Source: Haloglomus irregulare (GTDB taxonomy: Archaea; Halobacteriota; Halobacteria; Halobacteriales; Haloarculaceae). Taken from it: 64,000 nt of DNA. The position numbers were made by a program, and so were the translations under genes. The first letter of the stretch is position 1; each line of letters starts with the position of its first letter. Under the pieces are notes generated by a model. It did not search any database. It had not been told where the DNA came from and worked only from the letters and a program-made list of their open reading frames with translations. Shown one piece after another: positions 52,282 through 62,137 of the stretch. The DNA lies in the NCBI RefSeq assembly GCF_007421925.1, contig NZ_QMDX01000001.1:208629-272628 (forward strand), in the 5' to 3' direction.

Positions 52282-53661
52282 ATGATACGGAACCGCGACG
52301 CGCTGCTGTCCGGGGCGCGTGACCCCGAACTCGCGGAACTCGCGCTGGACTGCGTCGCGGCGGGGATCCGCGGCGCCGACCCGGAGCGGGCGGCCCGCGA
52401 GCGCGTCCGGGTGGCGGGCGGGCGGCTCCACGTCGGGGACGCGGCGCACGACCTCGCGGCGCACGACCGGGTCGTCGTCGTGGGGGGCGGGAAGGCCGCG
52501 GCCGGCGTGGCCCGCGCGGTGGAGGGCGTCCTCGGCGACCACCTGACCGGGGGCGTCGTCGCCGTTCCCGCGGACGCGGACACGACCGGACTCGACCGTA
52601 TCGAGGTCGTCACCGCTGGTCATCCGACGCCCGACGCGGGCAGTGTCACGGCGGCCGAGCGCGTCCTCGCGACCGCCCGAGCCGCGGACGAACGGACGCT
52701 CGTCCTCGCGGTCCTCACGGGCGGCGGGTCGGCGATGCTGGCCGCGCCGGCGGGCGACCTCGAACTCGCCGACCTCCGGGGCGCGACCGAGGGCCTGCTG
52801 GCCGCGGGCGCCGACATCGACGAGACGAACGCCATCCGGAAGCATCTCTCGGCGCTGAAGGGGGGTCGGCTCGCCCGGGCCGCCGCGCCCGCGACGGTCG
52901 CGGGGCTCCTCGTGAGCGATGTCGTCGGGGACGACCCCGCCGTCGTCGCGAGCGGGCCGACGGCGCCGGACCCGACGACCGACGCCGACGCGCTGGCGGT
53001 GCTTGACCGGTACGGGGTCGACGCGCCGGCGGTGCGGGCACACCTCCGGGCGGGCGTCGACGGGCAGCACCCGGGCACGCCGGCGGCTGGGGACGAAGCG
53101 TTCGGCCGCGTGACGAACCACGTCCTCGCCGGCGCCCGAACCGCCATCGACGCCGCCCGGGGCCGGGCGCGGGAGGCCGGCGCCGAGCCGCTCGTGCGCT
53201 CCTCGCGCGTCCGGGGCGAGGCCCGAGAGGCTGCGCTCACGGGGGTGGCCGTCGCGGAGGAGGTCCTCGACACGGGCGACCCCGTCACGCCGCCGGCGGT
53301 CGTCCTGTCGGGCGGTGAGACGACCGTCACCGTCCGGGGCGACGGGGTCGGCGGCCCGAACGGGGAGTACGCGCTTCGGGCGGCCATCGAGCTGGCGGGC
53401 ACCGACGCGCCGGTGGCGCTGGCCGCGGTCGATACGGACGGTCGGGACGGCAGCGCGGACGCGGCGGGCGCGCTGGTCGACCCCGGGACGGTGGCTGACC
53501 GGGGCAGCGCGCGCGAGTCGCTGGCACGGAACGACTCGCACGGCTTCCTCGACGCCGCCGGGGCGCTCGTCGACACCGGCGCGACCGGGACGAACGTGAA
53601 CGACCTGCGGGTCCTCGTGGTGGGGGATGGGGCGGGCGAGCCCGGGTCGCCGGGGGCGTGA
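52282..53661 (+). CDS. Glycerate 2-kinase (MOFRL family)
   Basis: 459 residues. N-terminal DUF4147 domain: VVVVGGGKAAAGVARAVEG, TAGHPTPDAGSVTAAERV, LTGGGSAMLAAPAG, AIRKHLSALKGGRLARAA, LLVSDVVGDDPAVVASGPTA; C-terminal MOFRL part with SGGETTVTVRG, GGPNGEYALRAAIEL, DTDGRDGSADAAGALVD and the end NVNDLRVLVVG. Phosphorylates glycerate to 2-phosphoglycerate, feeding carbon into glycolysis. TATA 27 bases upstream, leaderless. Confidence 0.9.
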   Translation: MIRNRDALLSGARDPELAELALDCVAAGIRGADPERAARERVRVAGGRLHVGDAAHDLAAHDRVVVVGGGKAAAGVARAVEGVLGDHLTGGVVAVPADADTTGLDRIEVVTAGHPTPDAGSVTAAERVLATARAADERTLVLAVLTGGGSAMLAAPAGDLELADLRGATEGLLAAGADIDETNAIRKHLSALKGGRLARAAAPATVAGLLVSDVVGDDPAVVASGPTAPDPTTDADALAVLDRYGVDAPAVRAHLRAGVDGQHPGTPAAGDEAFGRVTNHVLAGARTAIDAARGRAREAGAEPLVRSSRVRGEAREAALTGVAVAEEVLDTGDPVTPPAVVLSGGETTVTVRGDGVGGPNGEYALRAAIELAGTDAPVALAAVDTDGRDGSADAAGALVDPGTVADRGSARESLARNDSHGFLDAAGALVDTGATGTNVNDLRVLVVGDGAGEPGSPGA

Positions 53662-53707
53662 GACGGGAACCGACCGTGTTTTCATGACTAGGGGGGTAGA
53701 GAGCAGT

Positions 53708-53920
53708 GTGTTCGACCTCCTGGAATCACCCCTGACCTTCGACCGCATCCAGTGGGCGACGTTCGGTATCCACCTGCTCGTGGGGTCACTGTTCATCGTC
53801 GGCGCCGTGTCGTTCCTGCAGTCGGGCGAGTTGGTCGGCGCCGCGCTGCAGTCGACGATGGCGCTGCTGTTCATCACGCTGGGGCTCGTCGTCGCCGGCA
53901 TCGTCGGCCGGCGGCTCTGA
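53708..53920 (+). CDS. Small two-segment membrane protein, 70 residues
   Basis: MFDLLESPLTFDRIQW..., then ATFGIHLLVGSLFIVGAVSFL and LQSTMALLFITLGLVVAGIVG, two hydrophobic helices. GTG 53708 is preferred to ATG 53684: a TATA-like GTGTTTTCATG sits about 28 bases before it, giving a leaderless start, and MFDLLESPLTF begins naturally. Role unknown; resembles small haloarchaeal membrane proteins near replication and repair genes. Confidence 0.6.
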   Translation: MFDLLESPLTFDRIQWATFGIHLLVGSLFIVGAVSFLQSGELVGAALQSTMALLFITLGLVVAGIVGRRL

Positions 53921-53944
53921 GCGTGTCGGTCCCCCGGACCTGTC

Positions 53945-54976
53945 TCAGGCCAGACAGGCCGCGACGACACGGAGCATCCGCTCGCCCCGGACCTCATCGG
54001 CGAACAGCGGCACCCGCTTGACGTCGTGGCCGCGGAAGACGTCCTGCGCCCGCGAGAGCGCCGCCCGCTGGACCTCCCAGCGGCGCTGGCAGAACGCACA
54101 CCCCTCCAAGTCCGGCGCGACGAACGGGTCATCGTCGACGTCGGCCACGTCGGCCAGGTCCTGCATCACCCGGTTGACCACGACCGTCCCGACGGGCACC
54201 TCGAACGCGCGGAGCCGCTCCAGCAGATGCTCGGACTCCACGACGCTCATCTCCTCGGGCACCATCACGACCCGGAAGTCCGTCCGGGCGGGGTCACGCA
54301 GGCGCTCACGAAGTCGCTCGACGCGGTCGGCCAGCGCCCGCAGGTCGTCCATCCCCTGCTCTATGGACTGGTCGTCCGCGTCGGCCCCGAACAGCCCCTT
54401 GACGCTGCCCATCATCCCGGAGAGGCGCTCCCGGAAGGCCAGCAGCCGGCCGGTGAGCGACTCCATCAGCTCCGGGAGTTCGAGCAGTCGGAGCGTGTGC
54501 CCCGTCGGCGCGGTGTCGACGACGACCCGGTCGAACCGGTCGTCGTCCATGTACTGCAGCAGGAGCTGCATCGCGGCGGCTTCGTCGGCCCCCGGCATCG
54601 TCCCCGCCGCGAAGGGGTTGAACCCCTCGTCCTGCATGAGCGCGTCCAGCCCGCCGAGCATCCCGCCGCCGCCCTCGGCGAAGGGACCACTCGACATCGC
54701 GTCCGGGTCGATCTCCGCGGCGTACAGCGGGACGTCCTCGCGGACCCGCGTCGGTTCCGCCGGGATGGGCGTCTCCAGCGAGTCCGACAGGGAGTGTGCG
54801 GGGTCCGTCGAGACGGCCAGTGTCGCCACGCCGTCGCGGGCCGACGCCAGCGCCGTGGCGGCCGCCATCGTCGTCTTGCCGACACCGCCCTTCCCGCCGT
54901 AGAGGACGTACTCCGGCGCGTCGACCGCGACGGAGTCCTCGAGGCTCTCCACGGCCTCCACGTCGATCTCGGTCAT
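53945..54976 (-). CDS. ArsA/Get3-type ATPase
   Basis: 343 residues. Deviant Walker A GGKGGVGKTT at 27-36, switch DPAHSLSDSLETPI, and DTAPTGHTLRLLELP. A C-terminal Cys pair (EGCAFCQRR) matches Get3 and metal-binding archaeal homologues. A long insert of Met/Leu (residues about 95-190) resembles the Get3 substrate-binding helices. Probable role: delivering tail-anchored membrane proteins; arsenite pumping is less likely because no arsB is near. Confidence 0.88.
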   Translation of the reverse strand: MTEIDVEAVESLEDSVAVDAPEYVLYGGKGGVGKTTMAAATALASARDGVATLAVSTDPAHSLSDSLETPIPAEPTRVREDVPLYAAEIDPDAMSSGPFAEGGGGMLGGLDALMQDEGFNPFAAGTMPGADEAAAMQLLLQYMDDDRFDRVVVDTAPTGHTLRLLELPELMESLTGRLLAFRERLSGMMGSVKGLFGADADDQSIEQGMDDLRALADRVERLRERLRDPARTDFRVVMVPEEMSVVESEHLLERLRAFEVPVGTVVVNRVMQDLADVADVDDDPFVAPDLEGCAFCQRRWEVQRAALSRAQDVFRGHDVKRVPLFADEVRGERMLRVVAACLA

Positions 54977-55055
54977 GGGAGTCGGTACTCCACGCGGACG
55001 GGAGTACCCGTCGGTCCCCGCGCGCTCGGAGGCCGACGAGGGACCCTGGCTCCCC

Positions 55056-56156
55056 TCAGGCGAAGAACTCAGTCAGCCGCTCGGCAGCCGTCTCGACCCG
55101 CGGCGTGACCAGCGCGAACCGGAGCCAGTCCGTCCTGCTCTCCCCGAACGCGTCGCCCGGCATCCCGGCGACCCCGGCCTCGTCGATGAGCCGCTCGACG
55201 TTGGCCAGCGTCCCCGGGTAGCCGTCGAACCGCGCGAGGACGTAGAACGCCCCCTCCGGCGTGACGTAGTCGGCACCCGCCGCGTCGAGCGCGGCGGTGA
55301 ACGTCCCGATACGGTCGGCGACCAGCTCGCGGTTGGCCCGGTAGTACTCCGGCGGTGTCTCCCGGAGCGCTCGCAGCACCGCGTACTGTGCGGGTCGGGA
55401 GCAGGCGACGTTCGTCAGCATATGCCGGGTCCGGACCGCCGGGCGGAGCTGCTCGGGGACGACGGCGTAGCCGACCCGGAGCCCGGTGATGGCCATCGAC
55501 TTCGAGAACGCGTTCGTGACGAAGCGATGGTCGGAGTCGAACGCAAGCGCCGACGCGAACCGCCCCGAGTGGTCGAACCGGCTGTACACCTCGTCGCTGA
55601 CGAGTAGCGCATCGTTCGCCTCCGCAACGTCGACCAGCGACCGCATCGTCTCCCGCTCGTACACCGCGCCCGTGGGGTTGTTCGGCGAGTTCGCGACGAT
55701 GACCGCAGTGTCCTCGCTGGCCGCCCGGCGCACGTCGGCCGGGTCGAGCCGACCCTGCTCGTCGGCCGCCACGTAGCGCGCGTCGGCGCGCAGCAGCTCC
55801 GCACGGCCCGCGTAGTACGGGTAGACGGGGTCGGTCAGCAGCACCTCCGAGCCGGGGAACTCGTCGAGGCCGACCGCCATCCCGAGGTGGTTGGCCTCGC
55901 CCGCGCCGTTCGTGACGAGGACGCTCCCCGTCGGTACGTCGTGTTCGGCGGCGATGGCCGCCCGGAGTTCGTCCAGCCCCTCGCTCGGCGGGTACTGGTA
56001 ATGCTCGACCGACAGGTCCGCGTACTCCCGCAGTCCCTCGCGGAGCGCCTCGGGCGGCGCCCAGTCCGGGTTCCCGCTCACCATGTCCACCACGTCCCGC
56101 TCGGCCGCGTTCGCGTACTGCATCACCCGGAAGAAGAGTGGCCGCTCGTAGTCCAT
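55056..56156 (-). CDS. Pyridoxal-phosphate aminotransferase
   Basis: 366 residues of fold type I: DMVSGNPDWAPPEALREGLREY, VLVTNGAGEANHLGMAVGLD, VANSPNNPTGAVYERET, DEVYSRFDHSG, FSKSMAITGLRVGYAVVP with the Schiff-base Lys, and EGAFYVLARFDGYPG. I start at MDYERPLFF (ATG 56156) rather than GTG 56174. Substrate unclear; the sequence is distinct from the aminotransferase at 42.7 kb. Confidence 0.87.
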   Translation of the reverse strand: MDYERPLFFRVMQYANAAERDVVDMVSGNPDWAPPEALREGLREYADLSVEHYQYPPSEGLDELRAAIAAEHDVPTGSVLVTNGAGEANHLGMAVGLDEFPGSEVLLTDPVYPYYAGRAELLRADARYVAADEQGRLDPADVRRAASEDTAVIVANSPNNPTGAVYERETMRSLVDVAEANDALLVSDEVYSRFDHSGRFASALAFDSDHRFVTNAFSKSMAITGLRVGYAVVPEQLRPAVRTRHMLTNVACSRPAQYAVLRALRETPPEYYRANRELVADRIGTFTAALDAAGADYVTPEGAFYVLARFDGYPGTLANVERLIDEAGVAGMPGDAFGESRTDWLRFALVTPRVETAAERLTEFFA

Positions 56157-56336
56157 ACCGACGCTGGCGGCCACGCGAACCTGGTTCTTGCCATCGTTCG
56201 CGGATCACGACCGTTCAAAGAGGGCTGGACCGGGGCGGACGGCGAACGCGTAAACCGTCAGCCGCGATACGAAATCGGGGGTGGACACCCACGGCAGGAC
56301 CACGAGAGCACCCGGCTTCATGAGCCGGAGGCGTCT

Positions 56337-56864
56337 ATGACGGATATGGACGAGTTCGCGGCCGACCCGCCGGTCGAGGAACGCATCGGCGACGCGCTCC
56401 GGGAGACGGACGCCACCATCGCGGTCGCCGAGTCGGCCACGGGCGGGCTCATCGGCTCGCTCCTGACGGACGTCCCCGGCTCCAGCGACTACTTCGACCG
56501 CTCCCTGGTGACGTACTCGTACGACGCCAAGCGTGACGTGCTGGCGGTCCCCCGCGAGCATCTGGACGAGTACGGGGCCGTCAGCGAGCCGGTGGCCCGG
56601 GCGATGGCCCGCGGGGTCCGGGACACGGCCGACACGACGTGGGGGGTCGCGACGACGGGTATCGCCGGGCCGACCGGCGGCGACGGGGACCCGGTCGGGA
56701 CCATATACATCGCTGTGGCGTACGCGGGCGCGTGGGGGTCGGGCGAGTCGGCGACCGGCGTCGAGCGGCACGTCTTCGACGGCGACCGGGAGCAGCTAAA
56801 GGAGCGCTTCGCCAGGCGGGCACTCGGGGACTGTCTGGCCGCCATCGAGTCGCGTCGGGACTGA
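56337..56864 (+). CDS. CinA-type nicotinamide-nucleotide amidohydrolase
   Basis: 175 residues, CinA C-terminal domain alone: AVAESATGGLIGSLLTDVPGSSDYF, VTYSYDAKRDVLAV, AVSEPVARAMARGVRDTADTT, GVATTGIAGPTGGDGDPVGTIYIAVA. Hydrolyses NMN to nicotinate mononucleotide, recycling pyridine nucleotides, or has a related role. ATG 56337 opens MTDMDEF. About 50 bases before the DTD2 gene. Confidence 0.88.
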   Translation: MTDMDEFAADPPVEERIGDALRETDATIAVAESATGGLIGSLLTDVPGSSDYFDRSLVTYSYDAKRDVLAVPREHLDEYGAVSEPVARAMARGVRDTADTTWGVATTGIAGPTGGDGDPVGTIYIAVAYAGAWGSGESATGVERHVFDGDREQLKERFARRALGDCLAAIESRRD

Positions 56865-56915
56865 CCGGCGGAACCGACCGACGCGTTTTCCTCGGCACGG
56901 CACCCAGCTAGGCGC

Positions 56916-58286
56916 GTGTTAGCCATCGCCGTCAGCCGCGCGGACAGCGCCTCCGTCCACATCGGCGAGCAGCTGCGCGACGCCGCGACGTGGACCGAGC
57001 ACGCGGACGCGTCGCGGGCGGACGCGGGCGGCGGCGGCACCGTCTACCGCACCGAGGGCGCCGAGCTGCGCGAGTTCGAGGAGCTGCATCTACGTCTCGA
57101 TGGGGTCGCGTCGGCCTTCGGGACGGTCGACGACGGCCCGAGCCGCGAACCGGAGCTGCTGGCGTTCGCCTCGAAGCACGCCGGCGACACCGGGGAGCTG
57201 CTGACGGCGCACCACACCGGCAACTTCGGGGCGGCCGACCACGGCGGCGCGGACGGGGAGCTGGCGACGGCGGCCCCGAACGCGGCGGCGCACGCACTCG
57301 GCGCCCTTGCCGAGCACGCGCCGGACGGCTACGAGGCCGGGTTGGAGTGCACCCATCACGGCCCGACGGGTGTGGGTTGCCCGTCGCTGTTCGTGGAGGT
57401 CGGGAGCGACGAGGCCCAGTGGGCCGACGCCGACGCCGCGCGGGCCGTCGCGCGGGCCATCCTCGACCTCCGCGGCGTCGACCCGACGGGCGAGCGGGCG
57501 GTCGTCGGCTTCGGCGGCGGCCACTACGTCCCCCGTTACGAGCGCATCGTCCGGGAGACCGACTGGTGCGTCGGCCACATCGCGGCGGACTGGTGCCTGT
57601 CGGACCTCGGCGACCCGGCGACCGCGGCGGCTCGCGGGACGGTCGACGCCGCGTTCCGCGAGAGCGGCGCGACCCGCGCGCTCGTCGAGGGGGACCACCC
57701 GGAGCTCGTCGCGGTCATCGAGGCCCTCGGCTACCGCGCGGTCCGGGAGACGTACCTCCGGGAGACGACGGGCGTGCCGCTGGCGACGGTCGAGCGCGCG
57801 GAGTCGACGCTGTGTCCCGTCGAGGCGGGCCTCCGCTTCGGCGACCGCGCGACGGGCTACGAGGGACCGCTGGCGACGGTCGACCTGCCCGAGGCGCTCG
57901 TCGCCGAATGCGAGGGGATCGATACGGAGCGGACGCGGGCGGCGGTCGACGAGCGGGTCGTCGCCCTGGAGACGAGCGAGAACGGCACCCTCGTCGGCGG
58001 GCGGGCGCTCGTCCCGGGTGACGCGGACCGTGCGGCGACGGTTCGCGCGGAACTGGTCGGCGACCTCGTCGGCGTCCTCCGGGAGCGCTACGACGGGGTG
58101 AGTCTCCGCGCGGACGCCGTCGTCGCGCGGCGGACCGCGTTCGACCCGGAGAAGGCCCGGACGCTCGGCGTCCCGGAGGGGCCGGCGTTCGGCCGACTGT
58201 CGGCCGGCGAAACCGTCGAGGTGAACGGACGGACCATCACCCCGGACGCGGTCAGCTCCGATGAGGAGCGGCGGTTCCCGCTCTGA
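56916..58286 (+). CDS. dtdA: D-aminoacyl-tRNA deacylase (archaeal DTD2)
   Basis: 456 residues from GTG 56916. The deacylase core has [56 protein letters not shown] and [13 protein letters not shown], all typical of DTD2, a zinc-dependent tRNA proofreading enzyme that removes D-amino acids. The C-terminal 150 residues continue with family-specific sequence found in haloarchaea. Sits between CinA and FtsZ1, all on the plus strand. Confidence 0.9.
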   Translation: MLAIAVSRADSASVHIGEQLRDAATWTEHADASRADAGGGGTVYRTEGAELREFEELHLRLDGVASAFGTVDDGPSREPELLAFASKHAGDTGELLTAHHTGNFGAADHGGADGELATAAPNAAAHALGALAEHAPDGYEAGLECTHHGPTGVGCPSLFVEVGSDEAQWADADAARAVARAILDLRGVDPTGERAVVGFGGGHYVPRYERIVRETDWCVGHIAADWCLSDLGDPATAAARGTVDAAFRESGATRALVEGDHPELVAVIEALGYRAVRETYLRETTGVPLATVERAESTLCPVEAGLRFGDRATGYEGPLATVDLPEALVAECEGIDTERTRAAVDERVVALETSENGTLVGGRALVPGDADRAATVRAELVGDLVGVLRERYDGVSLRADAVVARRTAFDPEKARTLGVPEGPAFGRLSAGETVEVNGRTITPDAVSSDEERRFPL

Positions 58287-58447
58287 GTCGGGGGGCCGCG
58301 CGAGCGCCAGACATCGGACGGAGAGCCGTGGCGCCCACGGCCCGACCGACCGCGTTCCGTATCGTCACAGACGGTTTATCGGCTCACTCCCCGTCGAAAG
58401 CGGCAAGACCGCGCATCGGCGTCAGACACGCGTGTGACGGCGGAGTA

Positions 58448-58457
58448 AGCTACTTAC
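58448..58457 (+). promoter_or_regulatory. Promoter region of ftsZ1
   Basis: AGCTACTTAC about 30 bases before ATG 58484; a second TATA-like GTTTATC at 58374-58380 lies 105 bases upstream, so two promoters are possible. Confidence 0.4.
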
Positions 58458-58483
58458 GGGATGTAGGCATCCGACCCGACAGG

Positions 58484-59698
58484 ATGGACTCGCTGATCGA
58501 GGACGCTATCGACGAGGCCGAGCACAGGGAGGAGGACCCGACTGGGGACGGGTCGGCGAACCCGAACGACCACTCGCCGAACGCGTCGGGCACCATGACC
58601 GACGACGAGCTGGCGAGCGTCGTCGACGATCTCGAAACCAAGATCACCGTCGTGGGCTGTGGCGGCGCCGGCGGTAACACCGTCACCCGGATGCACGATG
58701 AGGGTATCCACGGCGCGAAACTGGTCGCCGCCAACACGGACGCCCAGCACCTCGCGGGAGAGGTCGCGGCGGACACGAAGATCCTCATCGGCCGCCAGCG
58801 GACCGGCGGCCGCGGCGCGGGCTCCGTCCCGAAGATCGGGGAGGAGGCCGCCCAGGAGAACATCGACGACGTCAACGCCGCCATCGACGGCTCGGACATG
58901 GTGTTCGTGACCGCCGGACTCGGCGGCGGCACCGGCACCGGCGCGGCGCCGGTCGTCGCACAGGCCGCACAGGAGCAGGACGCACTCACCATCGCCGTCG
59001 TGACGGTCCCGTTCACGGCGGAGGGCGAGCGCCGGCGGGCCAACGCCGACGCCGGCCTCGAGCGGCTCCGGGCGGTCGCCGACACGGTCATCGTCATCCC
59101 GAACGACCGGCTGCTGGACTACGCGCCGAACCTGCCGCTCCAGGACGCGTTCAAGATCTGTGACCGCGTCCTGATGCGCTCGGTGAAGGGGATGACCGAG
59201 CTCATCACCAAGCCCGGCCTCGTCAACGTCGACTTCGCCGACGTGAAGACCATCATGGAGAACGGCGGCGTCGCGATGATCGGCCTCGGCGAGTCCGACT
59301 CGCAGAACAAGGCCCAGGACTCCATCCGGTCGGCGCTGCGCTCGCCGCTGCTGGACGTGGAGTTCGACGGCGCCAACTCCGCGCTCGTCAACGTCGTGGG
59401 CGGCCCGGACATGAGCATCGAGGAGGCCGAGGGCGTGGTCGAGCAGATCTACGACCGCATCGACCCCGACGCCCGCATCATCTGGGGCGCCTCGGTCGAC
59501 GAGGAGTTCGACGGGAAGATGGAGACGATGATCGTCGTCACGGGCGTCGACAGCCCGCAGATATACGGCAGGAACGAGGCCGCAAAGGGGGCCGGCACCA
59601 CCCCGGCCGGCGATGTCGACGGAGCCGCCGACACCGGCGCCGTCGAGGGCGGCCAGCAGCCGGCCTCCTCCGACGGCGGTATCGACTTCGTCGAGTAG
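58484..59698 (+). CDS. ftsZ1: Cell division protein FtsZ1
   Basis: 404 residues. Tubulin-family GTPase: [22 protein letters not shown], the signature GGGTGTG at 147-153, [18 protein letters not shown], and FtsZ C-terminal domain. N-terminal 50 residues are a haloarchaeal acidic extension ([20 protein letters not shown]). In haloarchaea FtsZ1 and FtsZ2 both act at the division ring; the neighbouring secE-spt5 identifies this as FtsZ1, the usual arrangement. ATG at 58484 is preferred to Met38 (MTDDEL) because the acidic extension is common and a promoter lies about 30 bases before it. Confidence 0.94.
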   Translation: MDSLIEDAIDEAEHREEDPTGDGSANPNDHSPNASGTMTDDELASVVDDLETKITVVGCGGAGGNTVTRMHDEGIHGAKLVAANTDAQHLAGEVAADTKILIGRQRTGGRGAGSVPKIGEEAAQENIDDVNAAIDGSDMVFVTAGLGGGTGTGAAPVVAQAAQEQDALTIAVVTVPFTAEGERRRANADAGLERLRAVADTVIVIPNDRLLDYAPNLPLQDAFKICDRVLMRSVKGMTELITKPGLVNVDFADVKTIMENGGVAMIGLGESDSQNKAQDSIRSALRSPLLDVEFDGANSALVNVVGGPDMSIEEAEGVVEQIYDRIDPDARIIWGASVDEEFDGKMETMIVVTGVDSPQIYGRNEAAKGAGTTPAGDVDGAADTGAVEGGQQPASSDGGIDFVE

Positions 59699-59785
59699 TC
59701 GGCCGTCGCGATCGCTCCTCGCACCCGCTCTCGAAGCCCGATAGCGACGGGCTCCGGCCGCGTGGACGGGTCCGTCGGACCAACA

Positions 59786-59795
59786 GGTATAGAAA
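59786..59795 (+). promoter_or_regulatory. TATA box of secE-spt5
   Basis: GGTATAGAAA centred about 27 bases before ATG 59818; the secE/spt5 message should be leaderless. Confidence 0.6.
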
Positions 59796-59817
59796 GCCCG
59801 CCCGGGAAAACGGCGAT

Positions 59818-59991
59818 ATGCAAGTACCGAAGGATCTGGGCTCGTACACTCGGGTGCTCAAACTCGCAAGCACCCCCTCCTGGGAGGAGTTCTCCCGGGT
59901 CGCCCTCATCGCCGGCGTCGGGGTCATCCTCGTCGGTATCCTGGGCTTTCTCATCTTCGTGGGGATGAACTTCGTCCCCGGAGGGGCCTGA
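59818..59991 (+). CDS. secE: Protein translocase SecE/Sec61 gamma
   Basis: 57 residues: MQVPKDLGSYTRVLKLASTP then one membrane segment (SRVALIAGVGVILVGILGFLIFV). The amphipathic start and single transmembrane helix match the clamp helix of the SecYE channel. Directly followed by spt5 after one base, the conserved archaeal order. Confidence 0.92.
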   Translation: MQVPKDLGSYTRVLKLASTPSWEEFSRVALIAGVGVILVGILGFLIFVGMNFVPGGA

Positions 59992-59992
59992 G

Positions 59993-60430
59993 ATGGGTAT
60001 CTTCGCCGTCAAGACGACCGCCAGCCAGGAGCGCACCGTCGCGGACATGATCATGAGCCGCGAGGAGGATTCGGTCCACGCCGCGCTGGCGCCGGACTCG
60101 CTCACCTCCTACGTGATGGTCGAGGCCGACGACATCTCCGTCTTCGACCGCATCCTCGACGAGATCCCCCACTCCCGGGGCGTCGTGCAGGGGAAGTCCT
60201 CCATCGCCGAGGTCGAGCATTTCCTCTCGCCGAAACCGGACGTCGAGGGCATCGCCGAGAGCGACATCGTCGAGCTCATCGCCGGCCCGTTCAAGGGCGA
60301 GAAGGCGAAGGTCCAGCGCATCGACGAGGGCAAGGACCAGGTGACGGTCGAGCTGTACGAGGCGACCGTTCCCATCCCGGTGACGGTGCGTGGCGATCAG
60401 ATCCGCGTGCTGGATTCGGACGAGCGGTAG
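59993..60430 (+). CDS. spt5: Transcription elongation factor Spt5 (NusG)
   Basis: 145 residues. NGN domain with MGIFAVKTTASQERTVADMI and YVMVEADD, then the KOW motif with GPFKGEKAKVQRIDEGKDQV. Clamps RNA polymerase on DNA with Spt4. ATG 59993 overlaps no gene but follows the secE TGA by one base. Confidence 0.95.
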   Translation: MGIFAVKTTASQERTVADMIMSREEDSVHAALAPDSLTSYVMVEADDISVFDRILDEIPHSRGVVQGKSSIAEVEHFLSPKPDVEGIAESDIVELIAGPFKGEKAKVQRIDEGKDQVTVELYEATVPIPVTVRGDQIRVLDSDER

Positions 60431-60728
60431 TTCGTCGTTCCGGGCGGGCGCCGGTTTCTACGATATCCGCGCCGTATCGTCGCTCCGGAGCGGCGCGACC
60501 GGTTATCCGACGCGTTCACCACGAATCCGACACAGAGCCAGCCATACCCACGGCGTCCCGGGGGACGGGAAGTAAACCGGATACGGCGATATCGAATCGG
60601 GTACGGCCGGGATGCCGTCGACCGCGATGGGGTCGGCGCTCGCCTCGTGTCCGTGGCCCACGTCACTCGCGGGTCGCGGTCGGGCCGACCCGCAACGGCT
60701 TAGACCCTCACCCGCGCACGCGGGGACA
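60431..60728 (+). other. Intergenic region with promoter of the PHP-like gene
   Basis: 298 bases. Frames on both strands are basic or Ser/Arg-rich and are not credible. GGCTTAGA at 60697-60704 lies about 28 bases before GTG 60729 and is a plausible TATA box. No hairpin terminator with T-run is clear after spt5. Confidence 0.45.
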
Positions 60729-61490
60729 GTGACTGACGGCGAGTTCCGGGTCGACCCGCACGTGAAGATGGTTGACGAGCGGGTCGTCGCGCGGGCCAAG
60801 CGGCGCGGCCTCGACGCGCTGGTGTACGCCCCGCATTTCACCCGGTTACCGGACATCCGGGCGCAGGCGCGGCGGTTCTCCGACGAGGAGCTGCTCGTCG
60901 TCCCGGCCCGGGAGGTGTTCACGGGGAGCTTCCACGAGCGCAAGCACGTCCTCGCGCTCGGCCTCTCCGAGCCGGTGCCGGACTTCATCTCGCTGGAGGC
61001 GGCGATGGCGGAGTTCGACCGGCAGGACGCCGCCGTGCTCGCGCCGCATCCGGAGTTCGCCACCGTCAGCCTCGAGACCGAGGACCTCGCCGACTACCGG
61101 AGGACGGTCGACGCCATCGAGATCTACAACCCGAAGCACCTGCCGCGTCACAACCGCCGGGCCGGTGAACTGGCCCGGGACACCGGGCTTCCGCCGTTCG
61201 GCTCCTCGTACGCGCACCTCCGGGGGACGGTCGGCGAGGTCTGGACGGCGTTCGAGGAGCCGTGCTGGTCCGAGGCGGCGCTGGCGACCGCGCTAAGGGA
61301 GGGCACCCCACGGCGGGTGTACCACCGGGACGGCCCGACGCACGCGGGCCGCTGCGTGGCGGAGACGGGCCACCTGCTCTACGAGAACACCTGGGAGAAG
61401 ATCGACCGACTGTTCCTCCAAGGCACCGAGCCCACGCATCCGCGACATATCGCCTACGAGGGCCGGTTCGACGACGCGGCGGTCTACTGA
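60729..61490 (+). CDS. PHP-domain-like protein
   Basis: 253 residues from GTG 60729. Resembles polymerase-and-histidinol-phosphatase (PHP) metal proteins: DPHVKMVD (where the usual D-x-H-x-H is reduced to one His), APHFTRL (usual TDH), VPAREVFT (Glu kept), ERKHVLAL, LAPHPEF and SSYAHLRGTVG. Several metal ligands appear changed, so activity as a phosphoesterase is doubtful. PHP-related proteins with this N-terminus are widespread in haloarchaea. Confidence 0.7.
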   Translation: MTDGEFRVDPHVKMVDERVVARAKRRGLDALVYAPHFTRLPDIRAQARRFSDEELLVVPAREVFTGSFHERKHVLALGLSEPVPDFISLEAAMAEFDRQDAAVLAPHPEFATVSLETEDLADYRRTVDAIEIYNPKHLPRHNRRAGELARDTGLPPFGSSYAHLRGTVGEVWTAFEEPCWSEAALATALREGTPRRVYHRDGPTHAGRCVAETGHLLYENTWEKIDRLFLQGTEPTHPRHIAYEGRFDDAAVY

Positions 61491-61493
61491 CCG

Positions 61494-62048
61494 TCAGACC
61501 GGGAGTCCGGCCGGCACGGCGACCAGCCAGCCGAAGACGGCGGTCACGGACTCGTTGCCGACGCCGGGCGCGAGCGGCAGCGTCTCGACGGCGGTCCGCA
61601 CGACGCCGGGGACGACGTGGACGAACACGGCGACAACGCCGATCTCCAGGGCCGTCACCAGCACCGTCACCGCGTCGGCGTACTTGCTGCTCGTGCTCAC
61701 GCCGGCCGGGAGCCCGAACTCCTCGGGCCACGGGTAGAACAGCGCGATACCGCGCTTGGAGCCGACGACGTCCAGCACGTAGTGACTGAGGACGCCGATC
61801 CAGACGTAGTGGAGGTTGCCGAAGTAGATGGGGTAGAGCGCGAAGACGGCCAGCGTCAGCAGGTTGTGGAAGGTCTTCCGGTGGGTGCCGAAGGCGGTGT
61901 CGATGTCCGGGAACAGCGCGCCGAGCGTCACCGGGACCAGCGTCATCGCGATAGTGCGGAACGTCGCCACGTCGCCGGCCGGCTCGAGGACGTAGCCCAG
62001 CCCGATAGCCAGGAGGACGCCGTTCAGCACGTGACCCTTCTTGTTCAT
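61494..62048 (-). CDS. DUF457/YdjM family metal-dependent membrane hydrolase
   Basis: 184 residues, four or five membrane segments. MNKKGHVLNGVLLAIGLGYV, then LGALFPDIDTAFGTHRKTFHNLL: the DID and HRKTFHN motifs hold the conserved Asp and His residues of DUF457; VLSHYVLDVVGSKRG keeps H..D. Family probably acts on a lipid or small molecule at the membrane. Only three bases after the PHP-like stop (convergent). Confidence 0.85.
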   Translation of the reverse strand: MNKKGHVLNGVLLAIGLGYVLEPAGDVATFRTIAMTLVPVTLGALFPDIDTAFGTHRKTFHNLLTLAVFALYPIYFGNLHYVWIGVLSHYVLDVVGSKRGIALFYPWPEEFGLPAGVSTSSKYADAVTVLVTALEIGVVAVFVHVVPGVVRTAVETLPLAPGVGNESVTAVFGWLVAVPAGLPV

Positions 62049-62137
62049 CAGCCGGAGCCACTCGGCGCCGCCGGACAAGCGTTTCCGTCGGCGGGCCCCG
62101 CGTCAGCCGGGCGTCCGACACGGGGGGCGGGGCCGGT

